A DNA stretch of 64,000 bases. Source: Mesorhizobium hawassense. GTDB lineage: Bacteria; Pseudomonadota; Alphaproteobacteria; Rhizobiales; Rhizobiaceae. The stretch is from contig NZ_QMBP01000017.1 of the NCBI RefSeq assembly GCF_003289945.1, positions 1 to 64,000 of the forward strand, in the 5' to 3' direction. Shown here in pieces: positions 8,251-17,455 of the stretch. The position numbers were made by a program, and so were the translations under genes. A model generated the notes under the pieces. That model was not told where the DNA came from and did not search any database. It saw only the letters and a list, made by a program, of their open reading frames with translations. The number at the start of each line of letters is the position of its first letter. Positions within the stretch are counted from its first letter, which is position 1.

Positions 8251-8877
8251 ATGAACGCACCCGCAAATCCGACGGACGAAGGCCATGCCGCGCTGATCGA
8301 AGCGCTCGGCAGCCGTTCGATCGTCTTCGTCGGGCTGATGGGCGCGGGCAAGACGGCGATCGGGCGCAAGGTGGCGACCGTGCTTTCGCTGCCCTTCATG
8401 GATAGCGACCAGGAGATCGAAAGCGTCTCGCGCATGACGGTGCCGGAGCTGTTCGAGCGCTACGGCGAGCCGGAATTCCGCGCGCTCGAGCAGCGGGTGA
8501 TCCTGCGCCTGCTGGAAAACGGCCCGCAAGTGCTGTCGACCGGCGGCGGTGCCTTCATGAACGCGCAGACGCGCGAGGCGATCGCGTCCCACGGCGTTTC
8601 GGTCTGGCTGAAGGCCGATCTCGACCTGTTGATGGAGCGGGTTTCGAAGAAGCAGAATCGGCCGCTGTTGAAAAACCCCGATCCGCGCGCCGTGCTGGAG
8701 CGGCTGATGGCTGAGCGCTACCCCGTCTATGCCACCGCCGACCTGACCGTGCCGACGCGTGACGACCGCAAGGAGATCATCGCTGGCGAAGTCGTCGCCG
8801 CGCTCTGCGGCCATCTCGGCGTCGATGCGGTCGCGACAGGCGCTGCAAGCGCCACAACTGACGAGGTGCAGTCGTGA
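8251..8877 (+). CDS. aroK: Shikimate kinase
   Basis: This 208-aa enzyme phosphorylates shikimate at the 3-hydroxyl, step five of the shikimate pathway. Walker A is GLMGAGKT (28-35), followed by MDSDQEIE (substrate-binding Asp), the FRALEQRV segment (shikimate-binding Arg) and STGGGAF. Start choice: ATG 8251 has AAAGAGG about 5 bases upstream, whereas the ATG at 8224 has no good site. The stop overlaps the GTG start of aroB by 4 bases (GTGA), so the genes are translationally coupled. Confidence 0.96.
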   Translation: MNAPANPTDEGHAALIEALGSRSIVFVGLMGAGKTAIGRKVATVLSLPFMDSDQEIESVSRMTVPELFERYGEPEFRALEQRVILRLLENGPQVLSTGGGAFMNAQTREAIASHGVSVWLKADLDLLMERVSKKQNRPLLKNPDPRAVLERLMAERYPVYATADLTVPTRDDRKEIIAGEVVAALCGHLGVDAVATGAASATTDEVQS

Positions 8878-10019
8878 GCCACACCGAACCGGCGAAGGTC
8901 GAGGTTGGGCTCGGCGAGCGCGCCTACGACATCCTGATCGGCTCCGGCTTGCTCGGGCGCTCCGGCGAGGAGATCGCGCGCCGCCTGCCCGGCACCCGCG
9001 CGGCCATCGTCACCGACCAGAACGTCGCCGCCGCCCATCTCGACACGCTGCGGGCCGGGTTGGAGAAAGGCGGCATCCAGTCCGCCGTCATCACGCTGCC
9101 CGCCGGCGAAAAGACCAAGAGCTTCGCTCATCTCGAAGAGGTGGTCGACGGCGTGCTCGAGGCAAAGCTCGAACGCCGCGACGTGGTGATCGCGCTCGGC
9201 GGCGGCGTCGTCGGCGACCTTGCCGGCTTTGCGTCCGGCATCGTGCGGCGCGGCATGAATTTCGTGCAGATACCGACCTCGCTGCTGGCGCAGGTCGATT
9301 CATCCGTCGGCGGCAAGACCGGCATCAACAGCGCCCGCGGCAAGAACCTCGTCGGTGTCTTCCACCAACCGAAACTGGTGCTTGCCGATACCCGAGTGCT
9401 CGACACGCTGCCGATCCGCGAGTTTCGCGCCGGTTATGCCGAACTTGCCAAATACGGACTGATCGACCGCCCGGCCTTCTTCGCCTGGCTCGAGCAGAAC
9501 TGGCGGGACGTCTTCGCCGGCGGTCCGGCTCGGGTCGAAGCGATCGCCGAGGCTTGCCGCGCCAAGGCGGATGTCGTTGCCCGCGACGAGTTCGAGACCG
9601 GCGACCGCGCCCTGCTCAATCTCGGGCACACCTTCGGCCATGCTCTCGAAGCAGCGACTCAATATGACGGCGTACGCCTCGTCCATGGCGAGGGTGTCGC
9701 CATCGGCATGGCGCTGGCGCATCGTTTTTCGGCGCGACTCAACCTGGCGAGCCCCGATGATGCCGATCGCGTCGAAGCGCATCTTCGCGCCGTCGGCCTG
9801 CCCTGGCGGATGGCCGATATTCCAGGCGAGCTGCCGGACGCCGAGGCGCTGCTCGGCTTCATCACCCAAGACAAGAAGGTGTCGCGTGGCGCACTCACCT
9901 TCATCCTGACGCGCGGCATCGGCCAGGCTTTCATCGCCAAGGACGTGCCGCCCTCGGAAGTGCTCACCTTCCTTAAGATGAGCCGTTCGGGAAGGCCCGA
10001 AGTGAGCCATCCTAGATGA
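8874..10019 (+). CDS. aroB: 3-Dehydroquinate synthase (GTG start)
   Basis: This 381-aa zinc- and NAD-dependent enzyme converts DAHP to 3-dehydroquinate, the second shikimate-pathway step. Diagnostic segments are the NAD-binding GGGVVGDLAGF near 105, PTSLLAQVDSSVGGKTGIN near 130, and zinc ligands within LNLGHTFGHALE near 250 and the VHGEGVAIGMA segment near 270. It starts with GTG inside the aroK stop and ends by sharing ATGA with the next gene, so three genes form a tightly coupled aroK-aroB-corC operon, an order common in rhizobia. Confidence 0.97.
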   Translation: MSHTEPAKVEVGLGERAYDILIGSGLLGRSGEEIARRLPGTRAAIVTDQNVAAAHLDTLRAGLEKGGIQSAVITLPAGEKTKSFAHLEEVVDGVLEAKLERRDVVIALGGGVVGDLAGFASGIVRRGMNFVQIPTSLLAQVDSSVGGKTGINSARGKNLVGVFHQPKLVLADTRVLDTLPIREFRAGYAELAKYGLIDRPAFFAWLEQNWRDVFAGGPARVEAIAEACRAKADVVARDEFETGDRALLNLGHTFGHALEAATQYDGVRLVHGEGVAIGMALAHRFSARLNLASPDDADRVEAHLRAVGLPWRMADIPGELPDAEALLGFITQDKKVSRGALTFILTRGIGQAFIAKDVPPSEVLTFLKMSRSGRPEVSHPR

Positions 10020-10912
10020 CCGACGCCGGCTGGATCGTCGCCGCCGTCCTTGCCGCCATCGTGCTCCTGGCGCTTCTGTTCCGCGCCCGGTTGCTTGCCG
10101 CTTTCGGTTACGCGCTGCGGCCGCTCGAGCCGCCGCAGCGGTCCGAGCGCAATGGCAAGGAAGAAGAGAAAGACGAACCCCGCCGCGACGGCGCGACGGC
10201 AGGCGAGGAGCGCAATCGGCTCGAGGGTCTCTTCGACCTCGAAGAACTCGAGGTCTCGGACATCATGGTCCACCGCACCAACATGCGCTCGGTCAACGCC
10301 GACAATGCGCCGGAAGCGGTGGTGCGCGAGATCCTCACGAGTCCGCATACCCGCATGCCGCTGTGGAAAGGCTCGCTCGACAACATCGTCGGCGTGCTGC
10401 ACGCGAAAGATCTGCTGAGAGCCCTCAACGAGGTGGGTAATGATTTTTCGCAGATCGACGTCATGAAGATCGCGGCTAAGCCTTGGTTCGTGCCGGACAC
10501 CACGACCTTGCAGGAACAGCTCAACGCCTTCCTGCGCCGCAAGGCGCATTTCGCCATCGTCGTCGACGAGTATGGCGAGGTCGAAGGGCTGGTGACGCTG
10601 GAAGACATCATCGAGGAGATCGTCGGCGAGATCGCCGACGAGCACGATGTCGACATGCAAGGCGTGAAGAAGGAGGCCGACGGTTCGGTCGTCGTCGAAG
10701 GCACGGTGCCGATCCGCGATTTGAACCGCGCGCTCGACTGGGACCTGCCCGACGAGGAGGCGACGACGATCGCCGGCCTCGTCATCCACGAGACGCAGTC
10801 GATCCCCGAGGAGAAGCAGGCTTTCACGTTCCACGGCAAGCGCTTCGTGGTGATGAAGCGCGACAAGAACCGCATCGCACGGTTGAGGATCAGGCCTGCC
10901 GGAGATGGCTAG
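10016..10912 (+). CDS. HlyC/CorC-type CBS-pair protein with a single membrane helix
   Basis: The 298-aa product has one N-terminal transmembrane helix (about residues 5-28), a charged linker, a tandem CBS domain region (about 80-205) with LEVSDIMVHRTNM, MPLWKG and VVDEYGEVEGLVTLEDIIEEI motifs, and a C-terminal CorC/HlyC domain (about 215-293). It lacks the multi-helix DUF21/CNNM membrane domain of full-length transporters, so it is the short CorC-like form. The function (often linked to Mg/Co efflux or membrane integrity) is not established. It overlaps aroB by ATGA. Its TAG stop lies inside a palindromic repeat that begins at 10910. Confidence 0.88.
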   Translation: MTDAGWIVAAVLAAIVLLALLFRARLLAAFGYALRPLEPPQRSERNGKEEEKDEPRRDGATAGEERNRLEGLFDLEELEVSDIMVHRTNMRSVNADNAPEAVVREILTSPHTRMPLWKGSLDNIVGVLHAKDLLRALNEVGNDFSQIDVMKIAAKPWFVPDTTTLQEQLNAFLRRKAHFAIVVDEYGEVEGLVTLEDIIEEIVGEIADEHDVDMQGVKKEADGSVVVEGTVPIRDLNRALDWDLPDEEATTIAGLVIHETQSIPEEKQAFTFHGKRFVVMKRDKNRIARLRIRPAGDG

Positions 10913-11012
10913 AGCGTTTCACCGTTTCACGGAAACTGCGAACCGCTCTATCTCTCTGTTTGACGCAATTCCGGACGGAAAACCGCTACGCATTTTTCCT
11001 GGAATTGCTCTA
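10910..11012. repeat. Palindromic repeat, family A copy 1 (short-loop class)
   Basis: A 103-bp element bounded by tagagc and gctcta. Its left half is a hairpin pairing agagcg with cgctct around gtttcacggaaac; its right half pairs gcaattccgg (about 10975) with cctggaattgc (ends 11008). It lies between convergent genes and its first bases supply the TAG stop of the CorC-like gene. Related copies are at 27993, 44856, 47680 and 54899. Confidence 0.85.
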
Positions 11013-11024
11013 AGATCGGCCACC

Positions 11025-12569
11025 TCAAAGTTCTTTTGTCGAGCGCTCGCTGAGCATTGCGCCGGTCTCGGCATCGACCGCCGCCAGGCTGACGTCGTAG
11101 CCCCAGAGGCGCCTGATGTGGCGCAGAGTCGCATCGCGGCTTTCGCCGTCGAGCAGGATGCCATTCTTGACATTGTGCCGCAGCCGCAGGTGCCGATCGC
11201 CCAGCAGGTCGACGTCCACAACCTCGATGTCGGGCCTTTTCGCGCCAATCTCATAGCTGTGAGCCAGCGCGGACCGTATCTTGCGATAACCACGCTCATT
11301 GTGGATCGAGGCGACCTGGTAATGCGGCTCGTCGGCACCGTCGGCCAGCACGAAGAGCCGCCATTTTCGGATCAGCGCCGGGCTCAGATACTGGTGGATG
11401 AAGGATTCGTCGCGATGGTTGGCCCAGGCATCGAGCAAGGTGTCGCGCCAGTCGCCGCGCCCGGCAATGTCCGGGAACCAGTCGCGGTCCTCGGCGGTCG
11501 GCGCGGTCGAGATGCGCTGGATATCCTGCATCATGTCGAGGCCGAGCGCATAGGGATTGATGCCGGAGAAACGCCGGTCGTCAAAGGCTGGCTGAAAGAC
11601 GACGTTGGAGTGGTTGCGCAGGATCTCCAACATGGCGCCTTCGCTGATGCGGCCACGATCGAAGAGGAGGTTCATGATCGTATAGTGCACGAAGGTTGCG
11701 CAGCCTTCGTTCATCACCTGGGTCTGCCGCTGAGGGTAGAAATATTGCGCGACGACACGCACGATCCTGACGATCTCGCGCTGCCAGGGCTCCAGCACCA
11801 GGCTGTTCTTCTCGAGGAAATAGAGCAGGTTCTCCTCGGGCAGCTTCAGCGACTTCTTGCGCTCCGCCAGCACCTCGTCCCTCGCCTCAGGTTTGTTCTT
11901 TCCCGATGAAGACGGCAGGGTGCGCCAGAGATCGTTGAAGGAACGCTCCTCGTATTCGAGCCGCTCGCGCAGTCCTTCGCGCTGCCGCTCCGAGGACAGT
12001 TTCGGGGGGCGATGGTAGCGGAACACGCCCTGCTCCATCAGCGCGTGGGCGGCATCGAGGATCGACTCCACCGCGGCCAGCCCATGCCGCTCCTCGCACC
12101 GGGCGATGTAGCTCTTGGCGAAATCCAGGTAGCTCAGGATGCCGCCGGCATCCGTCCATTGCCGGAAGAGATGATTGTTCTTGAAGAAGTGATTGTGGCC
12201 AAGCGCTGCATGGGCAGTTACCAGCGCCTGCAGCGCCATGGTGTTCTCTTCCATGAGATAGACGATGCAGGGATTGGAGTTGATGACGATCTCGTAGGCC
12301 AGCCCGCGCGCGCCCTTGCGGTAGAGAAGCTCGTCATAGATGAAATGCTTGCCGAACGACCAGTGGCGATACATCAGCGGCATGCCGACCGACGAATAAG
12401 CGTCGAGCATCTGTTCGGAGGAAATGACCTCCATCTGCACGGGATAGATGTCGAGGCGGAGCTCTTCGACGCCGATCGTCTCGATCTCGTCATAGACCCG
12501 CGACAGTTTCGCGAAATCCCAGTCCGATCCGGAAAACAGCAGTGCGGATTTGCGCGCCTGACTGGCCAT
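11025..12569 (-). CDS. SpoVR family protein (YcgB-like)
   Basis: The 514-aa product is a full-length SpoVR/YcgB protein, with the conserved core HWSFGKHF, LGHNHFFKNNHLF, EGCATFVHY and the NPYALG segment. SpoVR proteins are required for spore cortex formation in Bacillus but are widespread in non-sporing proteobacteria, where the biochemical role is unknown. It is the last gene of a prkA-yeaH-spoVR cluster, 11 bp after yeaH. The start is placed at ATG 12569 (MASQARK); a longer frame to 12794 would run inside yeaH and is a shadow. Confidence 0.92.
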   Translation of the reverse strand: MASQARKSALLFSGSDWDFAKLSRVYDEIETIGVEELRLDIYPVQMEVISSEQMLDAYSSVGMPLMYRHWSFGKHFIYDELLYRKGARGLAYEIVINSNPCIVYLMEENTMALQALVTAHAALGHNHFFKNNHLFRQWTDAGGILSYLDFAKSYIARCEERHGLAAVESILDAAHALMEQGVFRYHRPPKLSSERQREGLRERLEYEERSFNDLWRTLPSSSGKNKPEARDEVLAERKKSLKLPEENLLYFLEKNSLVLEPWQREIVRIVRVVAQYFYPQRQTQVMNEGCATFVHYTIMNLLFDRGRISEGAMLEILRNHSNVVFQPAFDDRRFSGINPYALGLDMMQDIQRISTAPTAEDRDWFPDIAGRGDWRDTLLDAWANHRDESFIHQYLSPALIRKWRLFVLADGADEPHYQVASIHNERGYRKIRSALAHSYEIGAKRPDIEVVDVDLLGDRHLRLRHNVKNGILLDGESRDATLRHIRRLWGYDVSLAAVDAETGAMLSERSTKEL

Positions 12570-12580
12570 CGGCGATGTCC

Positions 12581-13894
12581 TCAAGCGCTCTTGCGCAGAT
12601 CGGGTTGCCTGGCGAAGAGTTCGCGGAACACCGGGTAGATATCGGCTGGAGCCGCGATGCGCCGCATCTGAAAGCTCGGCCATTTCTGATCGACGGCGTT
12701 GTAAGCGCGCCAGAGCGACGTTCCGTTCTCGGTCGAGCCGAAAATGTGGCTCTCCCGTTCGTCGATGATCTCGACATAGGCGAAATACTGGCAAAGGCGC
12801 ATCAGCCTGCGGTCGAGAAGCTCAATGCAGCGCTCGGAGTCGGTGGCGAAATTGTCGCCGTCGGAAGCCTGGGCGGCATAAATGTTCCATTCAGAGGCCG
12901 GGTAGCGCTCTTCGATGATGCGGTGCATCTCTTCGAGCGCCGTGGAAACGACGGTGCCGCCGCTTTGCGTGTGGTAGAAAAACGTGTGCTCGTCCACCTC
13001 CTTGGCCTCGTGAGTGTGCCGGATGAAGACGATCTCGGTGCGCTCGTAGCGCCGCGTCAGGAACAGATGCAGCAGCACGAAGAAGCGCTTGGCCAGATCC
13101 TTCTCGCGCTCGCCCATCGATCCGGACACGTCCATCAGACAGAACATGACGGCGCTGGCATTCGGCCGCGGCTGAGGGTCGAAGCGATTGAATCGGATGT
13201 CGACCGGATCGACATAGGCGATCCGGCGGCGCCTACGCTCCAGCCGGTCGAGCTCCTCGCGCAAGGCGACGATGCGTTCATGCGTCCTGGCGTTTGGCGG
13301 CTTTGCTTCCAGTTCGGCGATCTGCCGGGCGAGGGCTTCCACCTCCGCCCGTTTCGGACGCCTCAGCGCGATGCGTCGCCCGTGGCTGTTTCGCATCGTG
13401 CGCCCGACATTGATGTTGGTCGGCGCGCCGCTGGCCGCGAATCCCGCCCGCTTCGGCTTGAAGCTGAGCATCTGCTTCAGACTGAGCTTGACCAGATCGG
13501 GCAGTTCGAGGTCTTCGAAGAATAGATCCAGCACCTCCTCGCGCGACAGCACGAAGCGGAAATCGTCTTCGGATTCCGTGGTTCCCGGAGCCGAGGCGCC
13601 CGCGCCTCCTCCGCCGCTCGGCTTGGGGACCAGATCACCGGAATTGAACGTCTTGTTGCCCGGCAGGATGTGCTGGCGCCGGCCGCTATCCTTGGCGTCG
13701 CTGAAGGTCGGCTCGCTGGTGCCTTTGCGCGGGATCGGCACGGCATGCTCGCGATCCAGATCGGCGATGCCGCCGGCGCGCACGCGGTCGCGGATGCTGC
13801 GCTTGAGTTCTTCGCGCGCGCGCTTCAGGAAGCGTTGGCGATTGCCAAGGCTCTTGTCTTTCGGATTCAGGCGGCGGTCGATGAAGATCGGCAT
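12581..13894 (-). CDS. YeaH/YhbH family protein (DUF444, von Willebrand A-like)
   Basis: The 437-aa protein carries a DUF444 domain. A Gly-rich linker lies near residues 85-105, an Arg-rich region (RRPKRAE, ERRRRR) near 170-215, and a vWA-like fold from about 240 containing the MIDAS motif DVSGSMG and the later SGGTVVSTAL and SDGDNFATDS segments. The family is linked genetically to the kinase PrkA/YeaG and stress survival in E. coli. It is the middle gene of the cluster, 29 bp after prkA and 11 bp before spoVR, so all three are likely one transcript. Confidence 0.93.
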   Translation of the reverse strand: MPIFIDRRLNPKDKSLGNRQRFLKRAREELKRSIRDRVRAGGIADLDREHAVPIPRKGTSEPTFSDAKDSGRRQHILPGNKTFNSGDLVPKPSGGGGAGASAPGTTESEDDFRFVLSREEVLDLFFEDLELPDLVKLSLKQMLSFKPKRAGFAASGAPTNINVGRTMRNSHGRRIALRRPKRAEVEALARQIAELEAKPPNARTHERIVALREELDRLERRRRRIAYVDPVDIRFNRFDPQPRPNASAVMFCLMDVSGSMGEREKDLAKRFFVLLHLFLTRRYERTEIVFIRHTHEAKEVDEHTFFYHTQSGGTVVSTALEEMHRIIEERYPASEWNIYAAQASDGDNFATDSERCIELLDRRLMRLCQYFAYVEIIDERESHIFGSTENGTSLWRAYNAVDQKWPSFQMRRIAAPADIYPVFRELFARQPDLRKSA

Positions 13895-13923
13895 GAAACC
13901 GTCCAGGCTTTTCCAGGCTTCGC

Positions 13924-15873
13924 TCAGCCCGCCTTGTTCACACGCATATACCAGTCGACCAGCCGGCGCACCTGCCGTTCGGTGTAGCCGCGCTCCACCA
14001 TGCGCTGCACGAATTCATTATGCCGCTTCTCGGTGACGCTGTCCTGCTTGGAGCCGAAGCTGATCACCGGCAGCAAATCCTCGACCTGTCCGAACATGCG
14101 CTTCTCGATCACCTCGCGCAGCTTTTCATAGCTCGTCCAGGACGGGTTGCGGCCGTGATTGCGAGCCCGGGCGCGCAAAGTGAATTTGACGACTTCGTTG
14201 CGGAAGTCCTTGGGGTTGGCAATCCCGGCCGGTTTCTCGACCTGTGACAGTTCCTTGTCCAAGACCTCGCGGTTGAGGATCTGGCCGGTGTCCGGATCCT
14301 TGTAGTCCTGATCCTCGATCCAGGCATCGGCGTAAGCGATGTAGCGGTCGAAGAGATTCTGACCGTACTCGCTATAGGATTCCAGATAGGCCTTCTGGAT
14401 CTCGTGGCCGATGAACTCCGCGTAGCGCGCCGCGAGTTCCGACTTGATGAATTCGAGGTAGGCGGCTTCCGTTTCCTTCGGGAACTGCTCGCGTTTGATC
14501 GCCTCCTCGAGGATGTACATCAGATGCACCGGATCGGCGGCCACCTCCTTGGTGTCGTAGTTGAAGGTCTGCGACAGGATCTTGAAGGCGAAACGCGTGC
14601 TGACACCGGTCATGCCTTCGTCGACGCCGGCTGCGTCGCGATATTCCTGGACCGACTTCGCCTTGGGGTCGACCTCCTTGAGGTTCTCGCCGTCATAGGC
14701 GCGCATCTTGGTGTAGAGAGGCGAATTGTCGTGTTCGGCAAGGCGGGTCGAGACGGTGAAGCGGCTCAGGATATCGAGCACCTCCGGCGCGCAGGGACTG
14801 TTCGCCAGCTCGCTCTCGCGCAGCAGCTTCTCGTAGATGTGCCTTTCCTCGGTGATGCGCAGGCAATAGGGAACCTTGACCACGAGGATGCGGTCGAGGA
14901 AGGCCTCATTGTTCTTGTTGTTCTTAAACTGCTGCCATTCCGATTCGTTGGAATGGGCGACGACGATGCCCTGATAGGGGAAGGCGCCGAAATTCTCGGT
15001 GCCGTTGTAACTACCTTCCTGGGTTGCCGTCAGCAGCGGATGCAGGACCTTGATGGGGGCCTTGAACATCTCGACGAATTCGAGCAGCCCTTGCGTCGTC
15101 CGGTTCAAGCCGCCGCTGTAGGAATAGGCGTCCGGGTCGGACTGGCTGAAGTTCTCCAACTGCCTGATGTCGACCTTGCCGACCAGGGCGGAAACGTCCT
15201 GGTTGTTCTCGTCGCCGGGCTCGGTCTTGGCGATGGCGATCTGGCGCAGCCGTGACGGCGACAGCTTGACCACGCTGAATTTGGAAATGTCGCCGGACAA
15301 TTCGTCGAGGCGCTTGGCCGCCCAGGGTGAAATCAGGCCGCTCAGCCGGCGGCGGGCTATTCCGTATTTGTCTTCCAGCAGATCGCCCATGCGATCGGGG
15401 TTGAAAAGGCCAAGCGGGGATTCGAAGACAGGGCTGATCTGGTTGCCGACCTTGAGCGTGTAGATCGGCCGCTGCTCCATCAGCTTCTTCAGCCGCTCCG
15501 CGAGCGAGGATTTGCCGCCGCCGACCGGGCCCAGCAGATAGAGGATCTGCTTGCGTTCCTCGAGCCCCTGCGAGGCATAGCGGAAATATCCGGCGATGCG
15601 CTCGACCGTATCCTCCATTCCGTAGAAGTCGGAGAAGGAGGGATAGGTCTTGATGGTGCGGTTGGAAAATATGCGGCCCAGCCGCTCGTCCTTGCTGGTG
15701 TCGACCAGGTTGGGCTCGCCTATCGCCTCGACCATCCGCTCGGGGGCCGAGGCATACATGGATTTGTCCTCACGGCAGGCTAGCAGATATTGCTGAAGGC
15801 TTATCTCTTCCTGGGCCGCGTTCGCATATATCTCCGAAAACAGGTCGAAGACGTCTGATTGGTTCTCGCGCAT
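13924..15873 (-). CDS. prkA: PrkA family serine protein kinase (YeaG-like AAA+ protein)
   Basis: The 649-aa product has an N-terminal AAA+ domain with Walker A GPVGGGKSS near residue 115 and a Walker B region around the segment VVAHSNESEW, followed by the PrkA C-terminal domain (about 390-640). The opening sequence FDLFSEIYANAAQEEISL is typical of the family. PrkA/YeaG proteins have reported Ser/Thr kinase or AAA+ protease-like activities and act under nutrient and nitrogen stress. It is the first gene of the prkA-yeaH-spoVR cluster, so regulation probably acts in the 294-bp region upstream, where I see no recognisable operator. Confidence 0.94.
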   Translation of the reverse strand: MRENQSDVFDLFSEIYANAAQEEISLQQYLLACREDKSMYASAPERMVEAIGEPNLVDTSKDERLGRIFSNRTIKTYPSFSDFYGMEDTVERIAGYFRYASQGLEERKQILYLLGPVGGGKSSLAERLKKLMEQRPIYTLKVGNQISPVFESPLGLFNPDRMGDLLEDKYGIARRRLSGLISPWAAKRLDELSGDISKFSVVKLSPSRLRQIAIAKTEPGDENNQDVSALVGKVDIRQLENFSQSDPDAYSYSGGLNRTTQGLLEFVEMFKAPIKVLHPLLTATQEGSYNGTENFGAFPYQGIVVAHSNESEWQQFKNNKNNEAFLDRILVVKVPYCLRITEERHIYEKLLRESELANSPCAPEVLDILSRFTVSTRLAEHDNSPLYTKMRAYDGENLKEVDPKAKSVQEYRDAAGVDEGMTGVSTRFAFKILSQTFNYDTKEVAADPVHLMYILEEAIKREQFPKETEAAYLEFIKSELAARYAEFIGHEIQKAYLESYSEYGQNLFDRYIAYADAWIEDQDYKDPDTGQILNREVLDKELSQVEKPAGIANPKDFRNEVVKFTLRARARNHGRNPSWTSYEKLREVIEKRMFGQVEDLLPVISFGSKQDSVTEKRHNEFVQRMVERGYTERQVRRLVDWYMRVNKAG

Positions 15874-16167
15874 GATGCCTTGCCTCGGAGCCGACAGGCT
15901 GCCAATCGGCTCATCGCTCCTTCAACTGCCGGCAAGCCTTATTTGTTCCCGGCAAACGCAAATGACCGGCTGCGATCACTCAGCTTTCAGGGGACCACTC
16001 CGCGTGGCCGTAAAGAAGCGCCGCGTCGCGCATCCCGTTGTGAACCAGTGTCGCCCACCCGAATCAACAGCCAAGATCAGTGTGCGCGCGGTCGACCTGT
16101 TTGCCAACTGATAACTGGACGTGCCCGCTACTGCGATGCACTGTTGCGGCAAGATCAGGAGAAGGCG

Positions 16168-16974
16168 ATGATAGACCGGCGAAATCTCATACTCGCGTCG
16201 CTGGCAACGATGCTGCCGGTCGGCGCAGCGGCCGCCTTGCGGCCGCGCCAGCCAGAACCGCGGACGCTGGACTACGGGCCGGCCAAGATCGACATCTATG
16301 CGTCGACCGGCGCGAACAATCTGCCGGTGGTGTTGTTCGTCCATGGCGGCGCCTGGCGATTCGGCAAACGCAGCCAGGTCGGCGCCAAGCCGGACTTCCT
16401 TTTGGCCAACGGTTTCGTGTTCGTCTCGATCGACTACCGCATGCTGCCGGAAGCCGATGTCGCCACCCAGGCCGGCGATGTCGAAAAGGCCTACGCTTAT
16501 GTGCGTACCAATATCGCCCGGCACGGCGGCGATCCGAACCGCATTGTCGGCATGGGCCATTCGGCCGGCTGCCATCTGGTCGCGCTGACCGGCATGCGCG
16601 GCGGGCTGCCTGGCGTCGCCGCGTTGATCCTTGACGACACCAGGGCCTATGATCTTGCGGCATTATCCCGCAATGGGGGCATGGTGCGCGCCTATGCGCG
16701 CGTCTTCTCCGACCCGACGCAATGGCCGGCGCTGTCGCCGTCGAGCTATGTCGACGGCAGAAAGCATCCGCCGACCTTCATCGCCTATTCGCGCGCCTCG
16801 GGTCGTGGCGAAGAGTCGAAAGCGTTCGCCGAGCGCCTGCGCGCCAGCGGCACCAAAGTCACGCTGTTCGACGGCAGCGCCTACACGCATATGTCGATCA
16901 ATGGCGATTTCGGCAAGGAAGGCGATGCGCTCACCGCTGCGGCAATGGCCTTCCTCAAGGCGAATGTCGCCTGA
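16168..16974 (+). CDS. Alpha/beta hydrolase of the carboxylesterase/arylformamidase type with signal peptide
   Basis: The 268-aa protein opens with DRRNLILASLAT, a short twin-arginine-like or Sec signal region, then carries a hormone-sensitive-lipase/BD-FAE type fold: oxyanion motif HGGAW near residue 57, nucleophile elbow GHSAGCH near 130, and catalytic His in AYTHMSI near 240. The substrate is unknown. ATG 16168 is preceded by AGGAGAAGG at ideal spacing; the open frame upstream to 15859 is non-coding. The stop directly abuts the stop of the convergent bolA-like gene with no spacer. Confidence 0.87.
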   Translation: MIDRRNLILASLATMLPVGAAAALRPRQPEPRTLDYGPAKIDIYASTGANNLPVVLFVHGGAWRFGKRSQVGAKPDFLLANGFVFVSIDYRMLPEADVATQAGDVEKAYAYVRTNIARHGGDPNRIVGMGHSAGCHLVALTGMRGGLPGVAALILDDTRAYDLAALSRNGGMVRAYARVFSDPTQWPALSPSSYVDGRKHPPTFIAYSRASGRGEESKAFAERLRASGTKVTLFDGSAYTHMSINGDFGKEGDALTAAAMAFLKANVA

Positions 16975-17277
16975 TTACCAGCGCGTCTTCTCGCCCGGTG
17001 CGGCCGGCTCGATCGCAAGCGCGTGCACGCCGGCTTTCAATTCGTCGGCAAGCAATTCGTTGACGGCGCGGTGGCGGTCGATGCGGCTCATGCCGGCGAA
17101 ATCCGGCGAGACGATGCGGACGCGGAAATGCGTCTCGCCAGTGCCGTCGAACGTCGCATGGTGGCCTGACTCGACGTGGTGATGTCCGGCGTGGAGATGG
17201 CTTTCGTTGATGACGGCAAGCCGTTCCGGCGAAAATGCCGCTTTTAGCTTATCTTCCATCGTTGCCTGTATGGACAT
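16975..17277 (-). CDS. BolA family protein
   Basis: The 100-aa protein has the BolA class II KH-like fold: an N-terminal helix with MEDKLKAAF, the conserved VINESHLHAGH segment whose histidines can bind a [2Fe-2S] cluster with a monothiol glutaredoxin, and a C-terminal RHRAVNELL helix with the ALAIE strand. BolA proteins act in iron sensing, cluster trafficking or stress morphology. An upstream AGGGA lies at suitable spacing from ATG 17277; a second ATG at 17259 is possible. Its partner (grxD) is not in the window. It is divergent from the J-domain gene. Confidence 0.92.
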   Translation of the reverse strand: MSIQATMEDKLKAAFSPERLAVINESHLHAGHHHVESGHHATFDGTGETHFRVRIVSPDFAGMSRIDRHRAVNELLADELKAGVHALAIEPAAPGEKTRW

Positions 17278-17455
17278 CCTAGCTTCCCTTCACCACATGA
17301 CGGCATGGCCGCTTCTTATATGCGGCACAGCCGCAAAACACTGACGGCATAGCCGCAGTCGTATGTTTTCAGTCGCTTTTAAGCCGCGATTCAGCGGTTA
17401 GGGCGATCATCGGCGAAATGTCAATTCTTGTTTCGCACGTGCGAACAGCCCATAA

